Source: CAG-390 sp051867815 (GTDB lineage Bacteria; Bacillota; Clostridia; Oscillospirales; CAG-272). Taken from it: a DNA stretch of 23,780 nucleotides. The position numbers and the translations under genes were made by a program. The notes beneath the pieces were generated by a model. That model was not told the DNA's origin and searched no databases. It saw only the letters and a program-made list of their open reading frames with translations. Shown here piece by piece: positions 19,420 through 23,780 of this stretch (position 1 is its first letter; every line of letters begins with the position of its first letter). The DNA lies in NCBI GenBank assembly GCA_051867815.1, contig JBJDZD010000152.1, positions 1 through 23,780 of the forward strand, given 5' to 3'.

Positions 19420-22248
19420 TCAGGGATTCACGGGCGCGCCGATATAGCGGTAATAATAGCAAACCTTAGTCCAGGAATGGTCTACATCCTCAAAGGTGTA
19501 CTTATCCATGAGCTGCTGAAGCATTTGGGCAAGCCTTGCGTCAACCGGTACGCAACCGCTGCGCTCGGGATGCTCTGCATCCTCAACGGCAAGCTTTGCA
19601 TACTCCTTGAAAAGCTCGGTAAGGTCTTCGCCCTTGCCGTGGAAGATGCCGGCGGCAACCTCATCCACCTTGTAAAGCTCATAATACTCCTCGTATTGAT
19701 CGCCCCACGCTTCCTTGAGCTTGTTCTTGTAATCATCTCCGTAAATGGCCATGTAGGAACGAATGAAAAGGTCGTTTTCGGTAAAGGTGAAGTTAAAGGC
19801 GTTCATATTCGCCATTGTCGTGAGGGATTTGTCGAAAATGGGGGTCGCCATAACGAAGTCGGCGTAAATGACGGAGCCGATGCTTCCGTCCTTACGAAGC
19901 TCGTGATAGTAACCGTCCTCACCGAGAATGACGTCGATTCCGCCTGCTATGGTCTCACCTATAACGGCTCCGTTCTCGTTCTCGATAAAGGTGAAAACGC
20001 CGGGAGAAGCAATGGTGAAGTGGTCGTACCGCTCGCCGATGTACTCAATTTCGAAGGTGAAAGTACCTACAAAGTACATGTCATAGTAGCAAATATCTAT
20101 ATAATACGACTTACCTGCCTCGAAATAAACGGTCATGGGGCAGTTGACGATCTCACTCTGCATGAAGTACAGGCGCTCGCCGCCGTCCTTGTCGGAATCG
20201 TAATATATATCCATGTTCTCGTCGAAGATCCATGAGTCAAGGAGTTCATCGCACTTAGCGGAGATGCGGTACGCGCCGGATTGCTCGGGAACGAACTTAT
20301 AAAGAAATCCCCGCGGCATGATGAGTCTGTCGTAGGTATAGATGTTGTCCTTGCCCATCTCGGCGATATAGGCGGAATGGGGCGCAAGACCCTTGATGGG
20401 GTCATCAAGCTGACCCTCCGCGCCGTAAACGTCATAGTAAACGCACATCTGGAGCCATTGCTTATCGTTTTCAACCTCAATACCGTAAGCAAGCGCAACC
20501 TTTTCAAGGAGTTCCTTAAGCTCTTTGTTTACGGTGCAAACGCCGCTGATGGTCGCGTTGGATGCGTAGCTGAAATAACTAACCATCTCCTCGTAAAGCG
20601 CCGCGTCGTTGCTGTAAACGAGATCGTGCACGGAGCTTTCCGCGAAGGGAGAGTTATATCCCATGAGGTTCGCAAGGAGGAGGGGACCGTCTGCGGTTCC
20701 GACATGGTAATAGCCGTCGTTCTCATTGAAAACAACGTTTGCGTAGTTTGCATAGCCGTAGCCGTCCGCATTGCGGTCGGTAGCGCAGTTGCGCGGAATG
20801 AAGCTGGGGGATGCGATATCCGCAACCGGGCATATCTCAAAATTCGTAAGGTAGACGCTGTCGTCACCGACGGAATCGCTTGAGTCCTTGATGTAAGCAA
20901 TCGCGATGGTGTATTTGCCGTCCTTGATCGCTACGTAAGGATAGCAGGTCTCCCATTTCTCACTTTCGCCGGAGATCTGATAGATCCGGACGTTGTCGAC
21001 GATGATGAAAAGCACGTCCGCGCCAAGCTCGGAGGATGCAAAATAGTCGAACTTGACCGCCTGTCCGGCTTTAAGTTCAACATCAACGTAAAGCAGAGCG
21101 GTCGTGCCGTTTGCGCCCTGATTGGTGTTGACCAGACACTTTACGCCGTTTTTCTCAACGAGGTCGAAATCCCAAATGGTATCCTTGAATTCCTCGTCGG
21201 TTTCAGCACGGTAGGTTATGCCGTTGCCGTTTGCACCGTTAATCGCCTCCTCGATCTTTGAGGATTCGGGCATGTCAACGGTCGGAAGGTTGACTTCAAC
21301 GAACGCCTTCATGGATTCTTCGAGTCTTTGAACGTAATTCTCCGACTTGAAATGATTGAAAGACTCGACGAAAGGCTCTTCGTACGTGATCGCACCTTTC
21401 TCGATTACGGAGATCATACCGTAGCGGTCAACTATGACGGATGTAGGATAATACTGAACGTTGAAAGCCGTTGCCAGAGAAGTGTCAACCTTTGCCATTG
21501 GAATGGCATAATCGTTCGAAGCGCGGTATGCCTTGATGTCCTCGAAGGAATCGCTTGAGGGGTTGACTGCAACGATGGCAATATCATCCTTGTACTCGCG
21601 GTAAACGGAATCCATGTAGGGGAATTCCTTCTGGCACCAAGAACAGTTGATATACCAGAAATTGATAAGTACCGCCTTTTTGGTCTTAAGCAGCTCGGAG
21701 AGCTTGAGAGTTTCGCCGTCCGTGGTGGTTACGGTGAAATCGTGCATGATATCGCCGAGCTTGTACTGAACGCCGGAAAGGCTTTCGTCCGCAATAACCT
21801 CGGATGTGAGCGTGATCGTGGTGTCCGTGCCGGTAAGGGGGTAGCTGTCCGCAAGATCGTAGCCGTCCGGGATGCCGGAGAGAACGGCATGATAGGAAGT
21901 ACCTTCCGCAGGCAGGCTGAAGCCGGCAACGCCGTTTTCATCGGTCTTTGAATAGCCGTTCATTACGGAAAGTGTGGAATCGGAATAGATAAGAACGGTA
22001 ACGTCCTTAAGCTTAAGTCCGCCGGCGCTGACGACCTCAACGTTATAGGGCAGCTTTGCGCCGTCCTCTCCCTTTGTTGTATCGCCGCCGATGCCGGTAG
22101 TGCCTTCGGGCGCTCCCGTGTTAATGTCGCCGCCCGTCGTATTATCGCCCGTGCCGCCCTGACAAGCGGTAAGACAAGCGCCGAGAAGCATCAGCATTGC
22201 CAGAAGAAAAGACAACGCCTTTTTTGTTGGAATCTTGATCTTTTTCAT
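19420..22248 (-). CDS. Large TlpA/thioredoxin-domain lipoprotein
   Basis: A 942-residue surface lipoprotein (lipobox LTAC, Cys29), with a Gly/Thr linker (30-62). Residues 66-140 look like a carboxypeptidase-regulatory-like beta domain. Residues 163-305 are a TlpA-like thioredoxin domain: VLINFWYINCSWCQKEFP with redox pair Cys202/Cys205 and a cis-proline at 268 in YYPTSVIVDRYG. Residues 340-475 look like a jelly-roll, carbohydrate-binding type fold. Two copies of an unrecognised module follow, starting VVFNENDGYYHVGTADGP (505) and VILGEDGYYHELRKDG (773), each ending in a Trp-Cys-Tyr-rich strand. AAGGAG precedes the ATG. It is in one operon with the 620-residue lipoprotein, whose cysteine repeats could be redox clients; that link is inferred. 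Confidence 0.85.
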   Translation of the reverse strand: MKKIKIPTKKALSFLLAMLMLLGACLTACQGGTGDNTTGGDINTGAPEGTTGIGGDTTKGEDGAKLPYNVEVVSAGGLKLKDVTVLIYSDSTLSVMNGYSKTDENGVAGFSLPAEGTSYHAVLSGIPDGYDLADSYPLTGTDTTITLTSEVIADESLSGVQYKLGDIMHDFTVTTTDGETLKLSELLKTKKAVLINFWYINCSWCQKEFPYMDSVYREYKDDIAIVAVNPSSDSFEDIKAYRASNDYAIPMAKVDTSLATAFNVQYYPTSVIVDRYGMISVIEKGAITYEEPFVESFNHFKSENYVQRLEESMKAFVEVNLPTVDMPESSKIEEAINGANGNGITYRAETDEEFKDTIWDFDLVEKNGVKCLVNTNQGANGTTALLYVDVELKAGQAVKFDYFASSELGADVLFIIVDNVRIYQISGESEKWETCYPYVAIKDGKYTIAIAYIKDSSDSVGDDSVYLTNFEICPVADIASPSFIPRNCATDRNADGYGYANYANVVFNENDGYYHVGTADGPLLLANLMGYNSPFAESSVHDLVYSNDAALYEEMVSYFSYASNATISGVCTVNKELKELLEKVALAYGIEVENDKQWLQMCVYYDVYGAEGQLDDPIKGLAPHSAYIAEMGKDNIYTYDRLIMPRGFLYKFVPEQSGAYRISAKCDELLDSWIFDENMDIYYDSDKDGGERLYFMQSEIVNCPMTVYFEAGKSYYIDICYYDMYFVGTFTFEIEYIGERYDHFTIASPGVFTFIENENGAVIGETIAGGIDVILGEDGYYHELRKDGSIGSVIYADFVMATPIFDKSLTTMANMNAFNFTFTENDLFIRSYMAIYGDDYKNKLKEAWGDQYEEYYELYKVDEVAAGIFHGKGEDLTELFKEYAKLAVEDAEHPERSGCVPVDARLAQMLQQLMDKYTFEDVDHSWTKVCYYYRYIGAPVNP

Positions 22249-22318
22249 CTTTTACTCCTTGTGTTCCGCGTAAAATAATAGTAATTTTAACATAAAAATA
22301 TTAAATAATCATGTATAA

Positions 22319-22336
22319 TGTATATTAAAATATACA
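22319..22336. repeat. AT-rich inverted repeat upstream of the lipoprotein operon
   Basis: TGTATATT (22319-22326) and AATATACA (22329-22336) flank AA. It lies in the 200-base AT-rich divergent gap between the TlpA-type lipoprotein and the MFS gene, where I could not place a confident minus-strand promoter. It may be an operator. Confidence 0.4.
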
Positions 22337-22391
22337 TTTTATACGACTAAATTTTTTTGAAATAAAAAATTAACAAAATATTCTCAAAGTA

Positions 22392-22420
22392 TTGACAAAC
22401 CGTCAATTTTATGCTATAAT
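22392..22420 (+). promoter_or_regulatory. Sigma-A promoter of the OFA-type MFS gene, with overlapping dyad
   Basis: TTGACA (22392-22397), 17 bases, TATAAT (22415-22420), both perfect. ATTGAC/GTCAAT (22391-22396 with 22402-22407) forms a dyad over the -35, a possible repressor site. Confidence 0.9.
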
Positions 22421-22448
22421 GTTTGCATCAAAAACGGAGTAATAAAAC

Positions 22449-23672
22449 ATGGAAACTGAAAGATCGTCACTCGGTGCAAGGTGGCTGTACCTCATCCTCG
22501 GTACGCTTTGTCTGAGCTTTGCCGGAGTCATTTACGCTTGGTCGATACTCAAAGCGCCGCTCGCGGCGGAGTTCGGATGGTCAAATACCGCTCTCGCGCT
22601 GAATTTCACGCTGACGATGTGTACCTTCTGCATCGGTGGCTTCCTCGGCAGCCGTATTTCGCGCGCTATCGGCTCCAATCTGACGCTTGTATTTGCCGGT
22701 TTCCTTTCGGGAAGCGGACTTGCTCTTGCTTCTCTGATGAACGGCAACATCGCTCTGCTCTACGTTTCCTACGCCGGAATGTGCGGGCTTGGCATCGGAG
22801 TTGCCTACAATGTTATTATTTCATCCGTCGGCGCGTGGTTTCCGGACCGCCGGGGGCTGTGCTCCGGTTGCCTGCTTATGGGCTTTGGACTGACCTCGCT
22901 CGTATTCGGCTCCGCGCTTGATGCGCTGTTTGCCGCCGAGGGCTTCGGATGGCGAAAGACATTTCTTATCTTCGGCATCACGCTGACCGTCTGCATTTGC
23001 CTTTGCGGCTTTTTACTGCGCAAGCCGTCCGACGAGGTCGTGTTCCCGGAGCCGAAAAAGGTCAAAGTCAAAAAAGCGGAAGGCTTTGAAAAGCTTGAGC
23101 TTTCACCGATGCAAATGCTTCGCCGCCCCTCCTTTTGGCTCTGCTTTATTTACACGACCTGCCTTTGCGCCGTGGGTAATTCCGTTATCAGCTTTGCTCG
23201 CGACCTCGCCCTCTCGACGGGTGCCGAGGCGGCACTGGCGACCACCCTGGTCGGTGTGCTTTCAACCTGCAACGGCATCGGCCGAATACTGACGGGCGCA
23301 CTGTTTGACAGCGCAGGCAGAAGATTTACCATGATAGCCACGAATATACTGACCATCGCGGCGGCGGCTCTGACGCTTTCGGCTGTGCTTTGCGGTTCGC
23401 TTCCCCTCTGCATCGTCGGGCTATGCCTGACTGGTCTTTCCTACGGCTCCTGCCCGACCGTCAGTTCTGCTTTCGTTTCGTCCTTCTACGGGCAGCGACA
23501 TTTTGCAACGAATTACAGCATAATCAATTTCAATCTGTTTGCCGCGTCGTTTATCGCCACAGCATGCGCAAGCCTGCGTACGGCTTCGGGCGGTTTCACC
23601 GCTCCCTTCGTGCTTCTGCTCTCTCTCTCCTGCATCGCACTGGCGCTGAATGTTTGCGTCAAGAAGCCGTGA
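22449..23672 (+). CDS. OFA-family MFS transporter (oxalate/formate antiporter-like)
   Basis: A 407-residue 12-TM carrier. The start RWLYLILGTLCLSFAGVIYA followed by WSILKAPLAAEFGWSNTALA is the OFA signature. GLGIGVAYN and VGAWFPDRRGLCSGCLLMGF are conserved in helix 4-5 of the family, and a basic cytoplasmic loop (KKVKVKKAEG) separates the two halves. Family members exchange small carboxylates such as oxalate/formate, but many Clostridial paralogues have unknown substrates, so none is assigned. It has its own strong promoter. The ribosome binding site is ACGGAGT. Two hairpins follow the stop. Confidence 0.9.
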   Translation: METERSSLGARWLYLILGTLCLSFAGVIYAWSILKAPLAAEFGWSNTALALNFTLTMCTFCIGGFLGSRISRAIGSNLTLVFAGFLSGSGLALASLMNGNIALLYVSYAGMCGLGIGVAYNVIISSVGAWFPDRRGLCSGCLLMGFGLTSLVFGSALDALFAAEGFGWRKTFLIFGITLTVCICLCGFLLRKPSDEVVFPEPKKVKVKKAEGFEKLELSPMQMLRRPSFWLCFIYTTCLCAVGNSVISFARDLALSTGAEAALATTLVGVLSTCNGIGRILTGALFDSAGRRFTMIATNILTIAAAALTLSAVLCGSLPLCIVGLCLTGLSYGSCPTVSSAFVSSFYGQRHFATNYSIINFNLFAASFIATACASLRTASGGFTAPFVLLLSLSCIALALNVCVKKP

Positions 23673-23706
23673 AGATAAGAACAACTCAGCTCACCCCCAT
23701 AAAGAA

Positions 23707-23730
23707 GAGAGGAGCCATTCGGCTCCTCTC
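23707..23730 (+). repeat. 10-bp inverted repeat after the MFS gene
   Basis: GAGAGGAGCC (23707-23716) and GGCTCCTCTC (23721-23730) flank ATTC, a strong hairpin. No T-run follows on the plus strand. It probably protects the 3' end or acts with the next hairpin. Confidence 0.75.
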
Positions 23731-23745
23731 AGACCGCTGACAAAG

Positions 23746-23773
23746 GGTTCAGGACTTAAGTTCTGAACCTTTT
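23746..23773 (+). terminator. Rho-independent terminator near the window end
   Basis: GGTTCAG (23746-23752) pairs with CTGAACC (23763-23769). The intervening bases continue the symmetry around CTTAAG, and TTTT follows. AAAG precedes the stem, so it may also work on the opposite strand. Confidence 0.8.
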
Positions 23774-23780
23774 GTCGTAC

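Noticed and set aside
19210..20235. Plus-strand 341-codon open frame
   Set aside because: It lies antisense across the two lipoprotein genes, has no ribosome binding site, and its translation is a hydrophobic valine-rich shadow typical of frames opposite real genes.
1..23780. Mobile element, prophage or defence island
   Set aside because: No integrase, transposase, terminase, restriction or toxin-antitoxin signature is visible; composition and gene style are uniform along the window.

Overview
The window looks like a chromosomal segment of an uncultured, spore-forming member of the Clostridia, plausibly a gut-type Oscillospirales or Christensenellales relative. The evidence is the cotJ spore-coat genes at the left edge, a SigH-like sigma factor, sigma-A promoters close to TTGACA-N17-TATAAT, strong AAGGAGG-type ribosome binding sites, a THF riboswitch controlling folT-folC, and a BspA-type leucine-rich-repeat protein. 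The lineage is inferred from gene content only. I see no phage, transposase or CRISPR array; this is dense chromosome with short intergenic regions.

Left part (1-4600). On the minus strand lie the start of cotJC, a fused cotJA-cotJB gene with a possible sporulation-type promoter, a four-CxxC zinc-ribbon protein, a tRNA-like remnant and a SigH-like sigma factor. On the plus strand come a two-TM zinc-ribbon membrane protein, then an SGNH hydrolase whose stop overlaps the start of dusB (tRNA-dihydrouridine synthase).

Centre-left (4600-9950). An ECF sigma factor is followed by a zinc-binding anti-sigma factor and then a tight chain of membrane genes: an MFS-like protein, a four-TM protein, three tandem paralogous single-TM miniproteins (55, 63 and 59 codons) and an endonuclease/exonuclease/phosphatase (EEP) protein. 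Six of the junctions are four-base ATGA stop/start overlaps. A GGAAC-N16-CGTC element, as read by ECF sigmas, lies just before the anti-sigma gene. This operon is my best candidate for an undescribed system, probably an envelope-stress or envelope-modification module. A lipoprotein gene and a bidirectional terminator follow.

Centre-right (9950-15390). A CPBP intramembrane protease and a glycerol-1-phosphate dehydrogenase (AraM/EgsA type) are on the minus strand. The dehydrogenase is divergent from a DUF1934-like gene across a 32-bp near-perfect palindrome whose arms contain both -35 boxes. Downstream are a second EEP protein, a membrane-anchored LRR protein and YmdB (metallophosphoesterase), probably one operon.

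Right part (15390-23780). A promoter, THF riboswitch and expression platform precede folT (folate ECF-transporter S component) and folC. On the opposite strand lie two large lipoproteins in one operon: a 942-residue protein with a TlpA/thioredoxin domain, and a 620-residue protein with five cysteine-rich repeats. Both carry copies of the same unrecognised motif. An OFA-family MFS transporter and terminator hairpins close the window.
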